Source: VYFG01 sp965248685 | Lineage (GTDB): Bacteria; Pseudomonadota; Gammaproteobacteria; Arenicellales; Poriferihabitantaceae | DNA length: 64,000 nt | Assembly (NCBI GenBank): GCA_965248685.1 | Contig: CBDFKC010000003.1 | Location: 744,001-808,000, forward strand | Reading direction: 5' to 3' | Shown here: positions 1 to 9,366 of the stretch, piece by piece | Position numbering within the stretch: the stretch's first letter is position 1 | How the letters are laid out: every line of letters begins with the position of its first letter | Notes under the pieces: generated by a model | The model's database searches: none | Told to the model about the DNA's origin: nothing | What the model saw: the letters and a program-made list of their open reading frames with translations, nothing else | Made by a program: the position numbers and the translations under genes

Positions 1-134
1 TTGACGATGGCCACAGTAGCGGGATATTTTCCTGGGATACCCTTTACACCCTGGGTATGAACCAGCAGGAAAATTGGCGTGACTATCTTGCCAAGTTGGA
101 ACAGGCCGGGCATAACAGAAGACCCGACGCGTGA
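1..134 (+). CDS. DUF971 domain protein, C-terminal part (cut by window edge)
   Basis: A frame open from the window edge (codons starting at base 3) encodes 43 residues and stops at 132-134. It shows a DDGH motif, an SWD..L segment, and an NW..YL..L..AG tail. This is the usual end of small DUF971 proteins, which resemble the N-terminal domain of gamma-butyrobetaine hydroxylase. In many Gammaproteobacteria a DUF971 gene sits directly before ubiE, as here with 33 bases between them. The biochemical role of the family is not established. The start and most of the protein lie outside the window. Confidence 0.75.
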   Translation, partial: DDGHSSGIFSWDTLYTLGMNQQENWRDYLAKLEQAGHNRRPDA

Positions 135-167
135 TCCGCCGAATCTCTTAAGGAACCGCTGATCAAA

Positions 168-917
168 ATGTCTGATCCATCAACAACCCACTTCGGTTAT
201 CGTGAAGTTGATACCGCATCCAAGCAGAAGCTGGTCGGAGAGGTTTTCCGCTCGGTGGCGAGCCGCTATGATTTAATGAATGACATTATGTCTTTCGGTG
301 CCCACCGCATCTGGAAGCGATTTGCCGTTCGCCAAAGTGGACTCAGGGTCGGCGACCAGGCGCTGGATGTAGCAGCGGGAAGTGGTGATCTTAGCCGTTT
401 ATTCGCCGACCAGGTCGGACCCAGCGGTCGGGTAATCGTCACCGACATTAATCCCGCGATGCTGGCAGAAGGGCGGGATAATCTGACCAATGCTGGGGTT
501 CTGGGTAATGTTGGCTACGCCCTGGTCGATGCGGAAAAGCTATGTTTTGATGACGAACAATTTAATTGTGTGTCGATATCCTTTGGCTTACGCAACGTTA
601 CTGACAAACCAACCGCGCTGGCTTCCATGCACAGAGTCCTGAAGCCTGGCGGAAGATTGCTGGTGCTGGAATTCTCCAAGCCGCTGATACCCCTGTTCAG
701 CAAGATATATGATAACTACTCGTTCAAGGCAATTCCAAAAATCGGCAAGCTGGTAACTGGCGACGAACAAAGCTATCAGTATCTGGTTGAGTCTATTCGG
801 CGTCATCCCGACCAGCAAACCTTGAAGACAATGATGCTGGATGCGGGCTTTGATCATGTCCGAGTCCACAATTTGAGTGCCGGGGTCGTGGCATTGCACA
901 TTGGTTATCGCTATTAG
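168..917 (+). CDS. ubiE: Ubiquinone/menaquinone biosynthesis C-methyltransferase UbiE
   Basis: This is a 249-residue class I SAM-dependent methyltransferase that methylates the benzoquinol ring in ubiquinone synthesis (and demethylmenaquinol where present). SAM motif I, LDVAAGSGD, is at residues 66-74. The acidic residue of motif II is in VTDIN (91-95). The UbiE signature around ISFGLRNVTD is at 137-146, and the GGRLLVLEFSKP motif at 161-172. The length matches E. coli UbiE (about 250). An AAGGAA sequence lies about 13 bases upstream of the ATG. ubiJ follows after 10 bases, so ubiE-ubiJ-ubiB is probably one transcript. Confidence 0.97.
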   Translation: MSDPSTTHFGYREVDTASKQKLVGEVFRSVASRYDLMNDIMSFGAHRIWKRFAVRQSGLRVGDQALDVAAGSGDLSRLFADQVGPSGRVIVTDINPAMLAEGRDNLTNAGVLGNVGYALVDAEKLCFDDEQFNCVSISFGLRNVTDKPTALASMHRVLKPGGRLLVLEFSKPLIPLFSKIYDNYSFKAIPKIGKLVTGDEQSYQYLVESIRRHPDQQTLKTMMLDAGFDHVRVHNLSAGVVALHIGYRY

Positions 918-927
918 TGATTGCGCT

Positions 928-1542
928 ATGAGCCAGGTCCAGGAATTGTTGTTCGAAACCTTGAACAAGGCTGCCCATACCCTGCTGTCGGTTGATCCCG
1001 ATACCGCCGCCGCATTCGGCCAGCTTAAAGGCAAGCTGTTCTGCATAGAACTAACCGTACCTGCGCTAACAATTTATCTAACTCCGGAGCCAGATGGTCT
1101 TTTTCTGGCGGCGGAATCAGATCAATCTCCGGATGTCACTCTGTCCGGAACGATCTTTGCTTTCGCTAAGCTTGGCAGTAAGGGTGCCGCCAGTGGTGTT
1201 ATGACCGATGGTCAGGTGAGTATGAATGGCGACGCTGAAGCCGGACAGGTACTGCAAAAAATCCTTGCCGAATTTGACCTGGATTGGGAAGAATTAATCG
1301 CCAGGCTGCTGGGAGATACTGCGGCGAGAAAAGTGGGGAATATGGTTCGTGGTACTGCTGACTGGGTAGAGTCGAGTGTGGAAAGGTCTAAAACCAATCT
1401 GGCGGAGTATTTATCTGAAGAGAAAAAAATCCTGGCTACCGAAACTGCTATGCGGCGATTTGAAAACGCGGTATCAACGGTACGTGCCGATTCAGATCGA
1501 CTGGCCCAGAGAATCGATCGAATCAGGCGGTCGATTGGTTAG
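928..1542 (+). CDS. ubiJ: Ubiquinone biosynthesis accessory factor UbiJ (SCP2 domain)
   Basis: A 204-residue protein with an SCP2 sterol-carrier-like domain over roughly residues 15-115 and a charged, probably coiled-coil C-terminus from about 150. UbiJ is a lipid-binding scaffold of the aerobic Ubi complex and is thought to present the hydrophobic quinone intermediate to the hydroxylases. The ATG at 928 was chosen because it lies just after the ubiE stop and gives the usual length (about 200). A longer in-frame start at 877 would overlap ubiE by 41 bases. Its position between ubiE and ubiB is diagnostic. Confidence 0.93.
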   Translation: MSQVQELLFETLNKAAHTLLSVDPDTAAAFGQLKGKLFCIELTVPALTIYLTPEPDGLFLAAESDQSPDVTLSGTIFAFAKLGSKGAASGVMTDGQVSMNGDAEAGQVLQKILAEFDLDWEELIARLLGDTAARKVGNMVRGTADWVESSVERSKTNLAEYLSEEKKILATETAMRRFENAVSTVRADSDRLAQRIDRIRRSIG

Positions 1543-1610
1543 CTTGATTATTCTCTTTAATCAATTTACCGCGGAGCAACAGGGACACCGAATCAAGTGG
1601 CGCTGGGACG

Positions 1611-3245
1611 ATGATTAAAAATCTGTTTCATCTGTATCGGATTGCCCGGGTATTTATTCGACACAATCTGGATGATTTTGTCGCAACACTGAAACTAGGG
1701 CGACCCTGGATCCTGATTTTAAAGGCGATTCCAAAGCGTTGGCGTAGTCATCATGATGAACCCAGGGGCGTAAGACTGCGCCAGGCTTTGCAGGAACTTG
1801 GCCCGGTGTTTGTCAAATTTGGCCAGGTACTTTCCACCCGGCCCGACCTGATACCCCAAGACATTCACCTGGAACTGGTCAAGCTCCAGGACGAAGTACC
1901 AGCCTTTCCTGGCAGTGAAGCGCGCCGCATTATCGAAGCCGCCTTCGGCGATTCCCTGGACAATCACTTCAGCGAATTTGAACTCGAGTCTACCGCGTCG
2001 GCTTCGGTGGCCCAGGTGCATTATGCACGGTTACATGACGATACTGAGGTAGTGGTAAAAGTACTGCGGCCGGGTATCGATAAAATTATTGAACGAGACC
2101 TGGCGTTACTACATACCCTTGCCAGGCTAGCGGAAAAATTCTGGTCCGAGGCTCCCAGGGTCAAGCCCAGTGAAATTGTCAGTGACTACGATAAAACCAT
2201 CCACGACGAACTTGACCTGATGCGAGAGGCGGCCAACGCCAGCCAACTCAAAGTGAATTTCAAGGACTCAGATTTAATCTACGTACCGGCAGTTTTCTGG
2301 GACCATTGCCGGCGCAATGTCATGGTAATGGAACGCATTTATGGCATTCCGGTTCGTGACGTTGAACAGATAAAGGCCGCGGGTATCGATCTGCGTAAAT
2401 TGGCCCATGACGGTGTCGAGATATTTTTTACTCAAGCGTTTAGAGACGGATTTTTCCACGCCGATATGCACCCGGGAAATATCTTTGTTTCCGAAGCAGG
2501 TCAGTATCGGGCTATCGATTTCGGCATCATGGGCACCCTGGGCGAGGCGGATAAGAGGTATTTGGCGGAAAACCTGTTGGGATTTTTTAATCGCGACTAT
2601 AGCGCGGTAGCCAGCGCCCATATTCGCGCCGGATGGGTGCCGCCAGAGACCAATGCGGAAGATTTCGAGGGCGCAATCCGAACCGTCTGTGAACCAATTT
2701 TCGCTAAGCCCATCAGCGAAATTTCGTTCGGCACCCTGCTCATCGATTTGTTCCGGATTGCCCGGCGCTTCCAGATGCCGGTGCAGCCCCAATTGGTTCT
2801 ACTACAAAAGACCTTGCTGAATATTGAAGGGCTGGGCCGTCAGCTCTATGCCGATTTGGATTTGTGGGAAACCGCAAAACCATTTCTCGAGCGCTGGATG
2901 AATGAGCAGATTGGTCCGCGGGCCGCCCTTCGCGCTGTAAGACGAGAGCTACCCAACCTCGCCACCCTGGCACCGGAAATGCCAGCCCTGGCCCATCAGC
3001 TGCTGTATCGACTAAAAAATGATGAGTTGGTATTCCGTACCCGGGACCAGGAAATTCAACAGCTCCGCCAGCAGCTTGTCACTTCGGGTAAGCAGACCCG
3101 CAGACTAATCGCTGGTCTGGGACTGATCATCCTTGGGGTGATTCTGGCGAATGGGTCTGATTTGCATAATATTCCGCTATGGGGCTGGTTACTGGGGCTG
3201 GCTGGGGCCGGATTGGTCGCAACCAGCTGGCTGACCGGAAAATAG
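1611..3245 (+). CDS. ubiB: Ubiquinone biosynthesis protein UbiB (ABC1/ADCK atypical kinase)
   Basis: A 544-residue UbiB/ABC1 family protein-kinase-like ATPase needed for ubiquinone synthesis. It carries the family KxGQ motif as VKFGQVLSTRPDLIP (68-82), the alanine-rich nucleotide loop ASASVAQVH (129-137), the catalytic-loop equivalent HADMHPGN (283-290), and the metal-binding DFG at 303-305. Two hydrophobic segments close to the C-terminus (about 497-541) anchor it in the inner membrane. The length matches E. coli UbiB (546). It starts 68 bases after ubiJ and ends 5 bases before the ClC gene. Confidence 0.96.
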   Translation: MIKNLFHLYRIARVFIRHNLDDFVATLKLGRPWILILKAIPKRWRSHHDEPRGVRLRQALQELGPVFVKFGQVLSTRPDLIPQDIHLELVKLQDEVPAFPGSEARRIIEAAFGDSLDNHFSEFELESTASASVAQVHYARLHDDTEVVVKVLRPGIDKIIERDLALLHTLARLAEKFWSEAPRVKPSEIVSDYDKTIHDELDLMREAANASQLKVNFKDSDLIYVPAVFWDHCRRNVMVMERIYGIPVRDVEQIKAAGIDLRKLAHDGVEIFFTQAFRDGFFHADMHPGNIFVSEAGQYRAIDFGIMGTLGEADKRYLAENLLGFFNRDYSAVASAHIRAGWVPPETNAEDFEGAIRTVCEPIFAKPISEISFGTLLIDLFRIARRFQMPVQPQLVLLQKTLLNIEGLGRQLYADLDLWETAKPFLERWMNEQIGPRAALRAVRRELPNLATLAPEMPALAHQLLYRLKNDELVFRTRDQEIQQLRQQLVTSGKQTRRLIAGLGLIILGVILANGSDLHNIPLWGWLLGLAGAGLVATSWLTGK

Positions 3246-3250
3246 TCTGG

Positions 3251-5023
3251 ATGGCCGCGTTAACCCCTGAGGAAAATAGCGCTCGGTCGGTCAACCACGT
3301 TACCAGCGAGCATATCCCCCGACAGCGCAGCGTTCTCGAACGCGTTGTGACCATTTTGTTGCTTGGCCTGATCACCGGAACCATTGGTTCGTTTGTGGCG
3401 GTGGGACTGGTCGAATCCATTGTCTGGATTGCCCGACAGATCAGCACAATTCATCGACCATCCTTCGCCGGGGTAGACCCGGTCATATTGCTCGCCCCTG
3501 TTGCCGGCGGCCTCCTGGTCGGTGCCCTGATATACCTGACATCAAGCCCCAGACCAACCAGTCTTACCGATCTGTTGTTTTCGGTTCAAACCGGTAACAC
3601 CCGGTTTAGCCTGAAAGATGGTTTGTTAAATGCTTTGGCGGCCATTGTCGGAATGGGCAGTGGGGCATCGGTAGGGCACTATGCGCCACTTGCTACCTTG
3701 GGCGCTACTCTGGGCTGCAACTTGAGCCGATGGTCTCGTACCGATATCACTATTGGCATCGGCTGCGGCGTCGCGGCGACTATCTCCACCGCCTTTAGCG
3801 CACCAATTGCTGCGATTATTTTCGTCCATGAAGTTATTCTGCGGCACTATTCCTTACGCGCTTTTGCACCAATAACCGTGGCCTCTTCTACCGGTTTTTT
3901 TATCGCCAATTATCTGCTGGGCCGACCGCCGTTGTTTCAGGTATCCGCTGAGCGCTCGCTATTTGCACCAGAATTTCTTGCCTTTGTTGTGATCGGTCTG
4001 GCTGGCGCATTGGTTGCGACGGTATTTATGAAGTCGGTGATTGCAGTAACCAAACTTGCCGCTCGCAGTCGGATGCCAATCTGGGTCCGGCCTGCAGTGG
4101 CGGGTCTCGGTGTTGGTCTGTTAGCGCAATGGATACCTGAGGTCATGGGTCTCGGTGGACAGATAATGGGTCAGGCTATTACCGAAGGCGCAATTAGCCC
4201 GGGTAAGCTGGCGCTGATTATGCTGGCCAAGATTGCTGCAACCTCGTTATGTATCGGATTCGGCTTTGCTGGCGGGATATTCAGTCCTTCATTGCTGATC
4301 GGTATGCTGGGGGGAGCTTTGATGGGAAATATCGCTGGTATCTGGTATGGCGAGCTATCATCCGGCCTCGCTTTCTATGGTATATGCGGCATGGTAGCGG
4401 TAACCAGTCCAGTTATCGGGGCACCACTTACCACCATTTTGATCGTGTTTGAATTAACCCGAAACTACGACCTGACCACTGCGGTGATGGTCAGTGTAGT
4501 GTTCTCCAATGTACTGGCTTATCGCTTGTTCGGCCGCTCACTATTTGATCGCCAGCTGGCCATGGAGGGATGTGATTTGTCCCAGGGTCGCGATAAAGTA
4601 ATTTTGCAGCGCGCGACTATTGCAAGCCAGGTTACCACTGATGCGGTAGTCATTAACGGGAATCAAACCCTGGTGGAAGCACGCCAGAGGTTGATCGAGG
4701 CAGGCCGTGAAGAATGCTATGTGGTCGACGACTTGACCAAATATCTGGGCAAGTTAAAACTTTCAGAGATACTGCAGCTAGGCCAACGTATTGACATATC
4801 TAACGCCCTTGGGATCGATCATTGCGACCCGAAACAACTTTCGTTTCACCACGATACTTCAGTTTGGGATGCCCTGCATTTGATGAAAGATTTTATTGGC
4901 GAGAGTATCCCGATCCTCGATCAGCGTGATTACTTTATTGGAATTATTTACCAATCAACCCTGGTTGCTGCATACTTGAACGCAACCGAAAACCTGCGTG
5001 CTGAAGAGCATGCTGCATCTTAA
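3251..5023 (+). CDS. ClC-family chloride channel/transporter with C-terminal CBS domains
   Basis: A 590-residue membrane protein with about ten to twelve hydrophobic helices followed by two CBS-like repeats (about 460-580). The ATG at 3251 was chosen because a further upstream in-frame start would lie inside ubiB. The pore motif GGIFSPSLLIG matches the ClC GxFxPxL motif. The motif that is normally GREGP, holding the gating glutamate, reads GHYAP here, so a tyrosine stands where that glutamate is expected. The GSGIP motif is also not conserved. By family it moves chloride or a related anion. The altered gate makes a channel or other non-exchanger mode possible, which is inference. Confidence 0.9.
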   Translation: MAALTPEENSARSVNHVTSEHIPRQRSVLERVVTILLLGLITGTIGSFVAVGLVESIVWIARQISTIHRPSFAGVDPVILLAPVAGGLLVGALIYLTSSPRPTSLTDLLFSVQTGNTRFSLKDGLLNALAAIVGMGSGASVGHYAPLATLGATLGCNLSRWSRTDITIGIGCGVAATISTAFSAPIAAIIFVHEVILRHYSLRAFAPITVASSTGFFIANYLLGRPPLFQVSAERSLFAPEFLAFVVIGLAGALVATVFMKSVIAVTKLAARSRMPIWVRPAVAGLGVGLLAQWIPEVMGLGGQIMGQAITEGAISPGKLALIMLAKIAATSLCIGFGFAGGIFSPSLLIGMLGGALMGNIAGIWYGELSSGLAFYGICGMVAVTSPVIGAPLTTILIVFELTRNYDLTTAVMVSVVFSNVLAYRLFGRSLFDRQLAMEGCDLSQGRDKVILQRATIASQVTTDAVVINGNQTLVEARQRLIEAGREECYVVDDLTKYLGKLKLSEILQLGQRIDISNALGIDHCDPKQLSFHHDTSVWDALHLMKDFIGESIPILDQRDYFIGIIYQSTLVAAYLNATENLRAEEHAAS

Positions 5024-5035
5024 CTAAACAATTAT

Positions 5036-6211
5036 ATGGCTACTTATCCTTTTAAATGGGACGACCCATTTGACCTCGATACTCAACTCAGCGAAGAAGA
5101 GCGGCTGGTGCGCGACAGCGCCCATGAGTTTTGTCAGGCCAGCCTGATGCCGGGCATCATCGAGGCCAACCGAACCGAAAAATTCAATCCGGAAATCATC
5201 CGCCAATTTGGCGAGCTTGGGATGCTTGGCTCAACCTTACCGGAGGAGTATGGCTGCGCCGGACTAAACAATGTCAGTTATGGACTGGTGGCGCGAGAAG
5301 TTGAGCGGGTAGATAGTGGTTATCGTTCGGTGATGAGCGTGCAATCGTCTTTGGTTATGCATCCCATTCATGCCTATGGTACTGAGGAGCAGCGAAAGCG
5401 ATTTTTGCCGAAACTCGCCAGTGCTGAGTTGATCGGTTGCTTCGGCCTGACCGAACCGGATCACGGTTCTGACCCTGCCAGCATGAAAACCAGAGCCGAG
5501 GCAGTAGACGGCGGCTATCGGTTAAATGGCGGTAAGATGTGGATCAGTAACTCGCCTATTGCCGACATCGCCATCGTTTGGGCCAAGCTCGACGGGAAAA
5601 TTCGTGGATTTATTGTTGAGCGGGATATGGACGGATTCTCGACCCCGAAAATTGAGGGTAAAATGAGTTTGCGGGCCTCGATTACCGGGGAAATCGTGTT
5701 GCAAGACGTAATGGTGCCGGAGCAAAACCTGCTACCCAACGTTTCCGGTCTGGCGGGTCCATTCGGTTGCCTCAATAAAGCCCGCTTCGGCATTGCCTGG
5801 GGAGTGATGGGGGCTGCCGAATTCTGCTGGCATGCAGCGCGCAGCTATACCCTTGAGCGGACCCAGTTTGGCCGGCCGCTGGCGCAGAATCAGTTGGTGC
5901 AAAAAAAGCTGGCGGATATGCAAACCGAAATCACCCTTGGGCTGCAAGCCGCTCTCAGGGTGGGGCGCTTGCTCGACGAAGACAGGTGCGCAGTTGAAAA
6001 CGTGTCGATGATAAAGCGCAATAACTGTGGCAAGGCGCTGGATATCGCACGCCTGTCCCGAGATATGCATGGTGGCAATGGAATTTCCGATGAATACCAT
6101 GTGATACGACATCTGTGCAATCTAGAAACGGTCAACACCTACGAGGGTACCCACGATATTCACGCCTTGATTCTGGGTCGGGCCCAAACCGGTTTACAGG
6201 CATTTTGTTGA
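5036..6211 (+). CDS. gcdH: Glutaryl-CoA dehydrogenase (acyl-CoA dehydrogenase family)
   Basis: A 391-residue FAD enzyme that dehydrogenates and decarboxylates glutaryl-CoA to crotonyl-CoA at the end of lysine and tryptophan breakdown. The N-terminus (FKWDDPFDLDTQLSEEER) and the segment GCFGLTEPDHGSDPASM match GCDH. The expected catalytic base is Glu370 in NTYEGTHDIHALILGRA. It begins 12 bases after the ClC stop, without an obvious ribosome-binding site, so coupled translation is possible. Other acyl-CoA dehydrogenases lack this N-terminal signature. The regulator and glutarate CoA-transferase often found next to gcdH are absent. Confidence 0.93.
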   Translation: MATYPFKWDDPFDLDTQLSEEERLVRDSAHEFCQASLMPGIIEANRTEKFNPEIIRQFGELGMLGSTLPEEYGCAGLNNVSYGLVAREVERVDSGYRSVMSVQSSLVMHPIHAYGTEEQRKRFLPKLASAELIGCFGLTEPDHGSDPASMKTRAEAVDGGYRLNGGKMWISNSPIADIAIVWAKLDGKIRGFIVERDMDGFSTPKIEGKMSLRASITGEIVLQDVMVPEQNLLPNVSGLAGPFGCLNKARFGIAWGVMGAAEFCWHAARSYTLERTQFGRPLAQNQLVQKKLADMQTEITLGLQAALRVGRLLDEDRCAVENVSMIKRNNCGKALDIARLSRDMHGGNGISDEYHVIRHLCNLETVNTYEGTHDIHALILGRAQTGLQAFC

Positions 6212-6240
6212 GCGCTGCTGGCGTATTTTGGGCGAGATAA

Positions 6241-6738
6241 ATGTCGGTAATCTATTATGCCTATGGGTCAAATCTGTTGTTCGCCCGGTTGTACGCTCGC
6301 TGCCCTTCAATCGTTAACCTGGGGGTGGGAAAGCTCCAGCGCCATCGTCTGACGTTCAATAAACCAGGCAGCGACCGGTCAGGAAAATTTGGTGTCGAGC
6401 AGGTTGATACTGATGAGTTTGTACTCGGCGTGTTGTATCAAATGGACGTTGCAGAAAAACCGGTATTGGACAAGATAGAAGGGCTGGGTTTTGGTTATGT
6501 CGATAAGCAAGTGGTGGTCCAGACCGAGCAGGGTCACCGGGATTGTTATACCTACTACCCGACTAATCTGGCCGAATCCCTGCCTCCCTGGGACTGGTAT
6601 AAGGGCTTTGTTCTTGAAGGCGCGAGGGAGAATCAGTTTCCTTCAGCTTACCTTAAGATGCTTGAAGCGGTGGACTGTTTGCCCGACCCGGACCCCGAGC
6701 GCAATGCCTTGAACTGGTCGATATTGCGACCAGGATAG
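6241..6738 (+). CDS. Gamma-glutamylcyclotransferase-like protein
   Basis: A 165-residue protein opening with YYAYGSNL, the signature of the gamma-glutamylcyclotransferase (AIG2/GGCT) fold. This loop binds the gamma-glutamyl group. An acidic segment, LDKIEGLGFGYV, is where the catalytic glutamate of the family lies. Members release 5-oxoproline from gamma-glutamyl peptides or glutathione, but bacterial homologues vary in substrate. It starts 29 bases after gcdH on the same strand. The specific substrate cannot be assigned from sequence. Confidence 0.85.
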   Translation: MSVIYYAYGSNLLFARLYARCPSIVNLGVGKLQRHRLTFNKPGSDRSGKFGVEQVDTDEFVLGVLYQMDVAEKPVLDKIEGLGFGYVDKQVVVQTEQGHRDCYTYYPTNLAESLPPWDWYKGFVLEGARENQFPSAYLKMLEAVDCLPDPDPERNALNWSILRPG

Positions 6739-6763
6739 TAACCTGTTTCAGTAACCAGTAGCT

Positions 6764-7651
6764 GTGGGACATCGCCGTGCAATATTGACGCTGATCGGGT
6801 TTGGCATGTTATGGGCTATTACCATGCCCCTGACAAAAATAGCGGTATCCAGCGGCCACCAACCCATCGGACTGATATTCTGGCAAATGTTTATTTCGTC
6901 GGTTGTCCTCGGTCTCGTTACCCTGGTACGAAAAACCGGCTTACCTCTTGATAGGGTGGCACTGCGTCATTACCTGATCATAGCCGCCCTCGGGACGATT
7001 TTACCCAATAGCTTCTCCTACTTGGTAGCGGCCCAGCTACCCGCGGGAATTTTATCCATCATCATTGCCACGGTGCCGATGTTTGCCATGCTGATCGCAT
7101 TGTCTTTGGGATATGAAAGATTTTCCGGGATTCGGTTAACCGGGGTTTTTCTGGGTGCGGTGGCGGTGGTGATTCTGGTTGGTCCTGACGCCAGCCTGCC
7201 CGAACCCGAAAAGGCAATTTATGTACTGATCGCACCATTTTGCTACGGCCTGGAGGGCAATTACATCGCGGCTAAATCCCCCCCGGATTTCGATCCCATT
7301 TGCGCTACCTTTGGGGCCTCGGTAGTCGGTACGCTGATCAGCGCGCCCGTGGCCTGGTTCAGCGGTTCCTGGGTAAACCTGGCTGATCCCTGGCAGGAGC
7401 CAGAATGGTCTCTTCTTGCCTCTTCCGTTATTCACGCGGTAACCTATACCGGTTACGTCTGGTTCGTGGGTGTTACCAGTGCCGTATTCGCCAGTCAGAT
7501 TGCCTATGTGGTTACCCTAGGCGGAGTATTTTTCAGCGCGTTACTGTTGTCAGAAACATATTCAAGTTGGGTGTTTCTGGCCCTGGGATTGATGGTTGGT
7601 GGTTTGTTGCTGGTGCAGCCACGAAGCGAATCAAAGCCCGGGGTCGATTAA
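6764..7651 (+). CDS. EamA/DMT-superfamily transporter
   Basis: About 295 residues with ten hydrophobic segments forming two EamA repeats, the drug/metabolite transporter architecture. Members export small metabolites or amino acids across the inner membrane. The start is a GTG at 6764; an ATG 14 codons further in is an alternative but would cut into the first helix. The 3' end overlaps the convergent DUF1737 gene by 4 bases. The substrate is unknown. Confidence 0.87.
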   Translation: MGHRRAILTLIGFGMLWAITMPLTKIAVSSGHQPIGLIFWQMFISSVVLGLVTLVRKTGLPLDRVALRHYLIIAALGTILPNSFSYLVAAQLPAGILSIIIATVPMFAMLIALSLGYERFSGIRLTGVFLGAVAVVILVGPDASLPEPEKAIYVLIAPFCYGLEGNYIAAKSPPDFDPICATFGASVVGTLISAPVAWFSGSWVNLADPWQEPEWSLLASSVIHAVTYTGYVWFVGVTSAVFASQIAYVVTLGGVFFSALLLSETYSSWVFLALGLMVGGLLLVQPRSESKPGVD

Positions 7652-7854
7652 TCATCCGCTACCGTATCACTCCCAACGCCAGGCCAAATCACCGCCTGGG
7701 CAACGATTACCTGTTCGCCATTAAATGTCGCCGCTGGCGAACCATATAATTTAAAGCCCATGCTCAAGGCATTGCAAACCCGATGGCAAAATGCGTCATC
7801 GTCTGGTCCGGTTAAAAGGCGATAGGTCGGGAGATTATCTGGTGGTTGATTCAT
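7648..7854 (-). CDS. DUF1737 family small protein
   Basis: A 68-residue soluble protein. The pattern LPTYRLLTGPDDDAFCHRV near the N-terminus, then GFKLYGSP and IVAQAVIWPG, is the DUF1737 signature. No function is known. Its ATG overlaps the stop of the upstream decarboxylase (TAATG on the reverse strand), so the two are almost certainly translationally coupled. It overlaps the convergent EamA gene by 4 bases. Confidence 0.82.
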   Translation of the reverse strand: MNQPPDNLPTYRLLTGPDDDAFCHRVCNALSMGFKLYGSPAATFNGEQVIVAQAVIWPGVGSDTVADD

Positions 7855-9254
7855 TAGCGCATTCCTCGGACGTGTTCGCGGGCGTGTTCGCGGGCGTTGA
7901 CGAATGCTATCACCGAGCGTTCAATATCAGCAACGCTGGTTTTCCATGAACAAACACTGATCCGGATTACGGGTTGACCATTCCAGCTGGCGCCGCCGCA
8001 CCAGCACTCTCCGGATTGCTGAATATGGGCCACAGTCTGTTGGGTGATTTTGGGGGTTTCGCAACTGACCAATACCTGATTGAACACGACCTGGTTTTGA
8101 ATCGAAAACCCTTCAGCGAGCAACAGTGATCCAAACAAAGATGCCCGGGCACATAATTGATCGATCATTTGCTCGACTCCCGAGGTCCCCAGGGTTCTCA
8201 AGGTTGCCCATAGTTCAGCCGCCCGGGCCCGGCGCGACATTTCAGGGGTGAATAGCATGCCATCGCGTTGTTCGCTCCACTGTATATAGGATCCGGAAGC
8301 CTGCAGCGCCGACACCAGCGCCTCGGGATGCTTGCATAAGATAACGCCGCAATCGTAAGGCGCGTTGATTGTTTTGTGGGCGTCTACCGACCAGGAGTCT
8401 GCTAATTCTGAGCCCTGGTACAGAGGGTAAGTAGAACCCGAGGCACCAGCCCAGAGGCCAAAAGCTCCATCTACATGAACCCAGGCTCCCGCTGCATTGG
8501 CGCGCTCGCAAAGCTCCTGCATGGGATCGAAAGCGCCCGAATTAACATTACCGGCCTGAACCAGTAATAATGTCGTGTTATCCAACTCAGGTAATTCGGC
8601 GGCAATCATGCGTCCCTGGTCATCCGCGGGCACTATCTCCACTCGGTCTCTTCCAAGGCCAAGGGTCGACAACGCTTTATACACTGTGGCATGGGCCTGG
8701 GCTCCTACCACGACTCTGATCTCCGGCGCGCCAAAAAGCCCTTTGGCATGCACGTCCCAACTTTGCTTTTCCAGTAACGCATTGCGCGCCGCGCACAATC
8801 CACAAAAAATTGAGGTCGAGCTGCCGCTGACAAATCCCGCGACGGTTTGTTCGGGCAGGTGAAATAATTGAACCAGCCAGCGCTGGCAAATTTGCTCCAG
8901 GGTGGAGGCGATTGGCGACATGCAATACAAAGCAGTATTTTGGTCCCAGGTATCCACCAGCCATTTGGCCGCCAGGGCAGGAGGGTGGATAGCACCGTTA
9001 ACGAATCCAAAATAGCGACCGCCCGTGGTTGCTACGGCAGCAGCAGATCCGGCATCATGCAGCTGCTTCAGCATTTCGCTGGCGGCCATGGGCGTGTCTG
9101 GCAACGCCTGATCAAATTGTTCCAAACCGACCAAAGCTTCTGGGTTGGGATAGACTTCCCGATGCTCGAGCGAGTTAATGAATTCCAGGGCGTACCCATG
9201 GGCCTGCTGAAGTAAGGACTCCAGGTTCTCGGGGTCAGGTAATACGGTGTTCAT
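7854..9254 (-). CDS. PLP-dependent group II amino-acid decarboxylase family protein
   Basis: A 466-residue fold-type I PLP enzyme of the aromatic-L-amino-acid/glutamate decarboxylase family. The PLP lysine is in SVDAHKTINAPYDCG; the preceding HVDGAFGLW segment holds the aspartate that contacts the pyridine nitrogen. The family decarboxylates amino acids such as tyrosine, DOPA, tryptophan or aspartate, and this member's substrate cannot be told. The C-terminus contains a short duplication (AREHAREHVR) made by a 12-base tandem repeat in the DNA. It is co-transcribed with the DUF1737 gene. Bacterial homologues are often annotated simply as aspartate aminotransferase family proteins. Confidence 0.86.
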   Translation of the reverse strand: MNTVLPDPENLESLLQQAHGYALEFINSLEHREVYPNPEALVGLEQFDQALPDTPMAASEMLKQLHDAGSAAAVATTGGRYFGFVNGAIHPPALAAKWLVDTWDQNTALYCMSPIASTLEQICQRWLVQLFHLPEQTVAGFVSGSSTSIFCGLCAARNALLEKQSWDVHAKGLFGAPEIRVVVGAQAHATVYKALSTLGLGRDRVEIVPADDQGRMIAAELPELDNTTLLLVQAGNVNSGAFDPMQELCERANAAGAWVHVDGAFGLWAGASGSTYPLYQGSELADSWSVDAHKTINAPYDCGVILCKHPEALVSALQASGSYIQWSEQRDGMLFTPEMSRRARAAELWATLRTLGTSGVEQMIDQLCARASLFGSLLLAEGFSIQNQVVFNQVLVSCETPKITQQTVAHIQQSGECWCGGASWNGQPVIRISVCSWKTSVADIERSVIAFVNAREHAREHVRGMR

Positions 9255-9366
9255 TGGTAGTTTGCTGGTTCATAATCAACGGGAATAGAATTCATAATAC
9301 AAGAAAATTCATGTTTCAGCCGATCCAGTATAAGTCCATGTTGTATACCAGCGAATCATCAATCCA

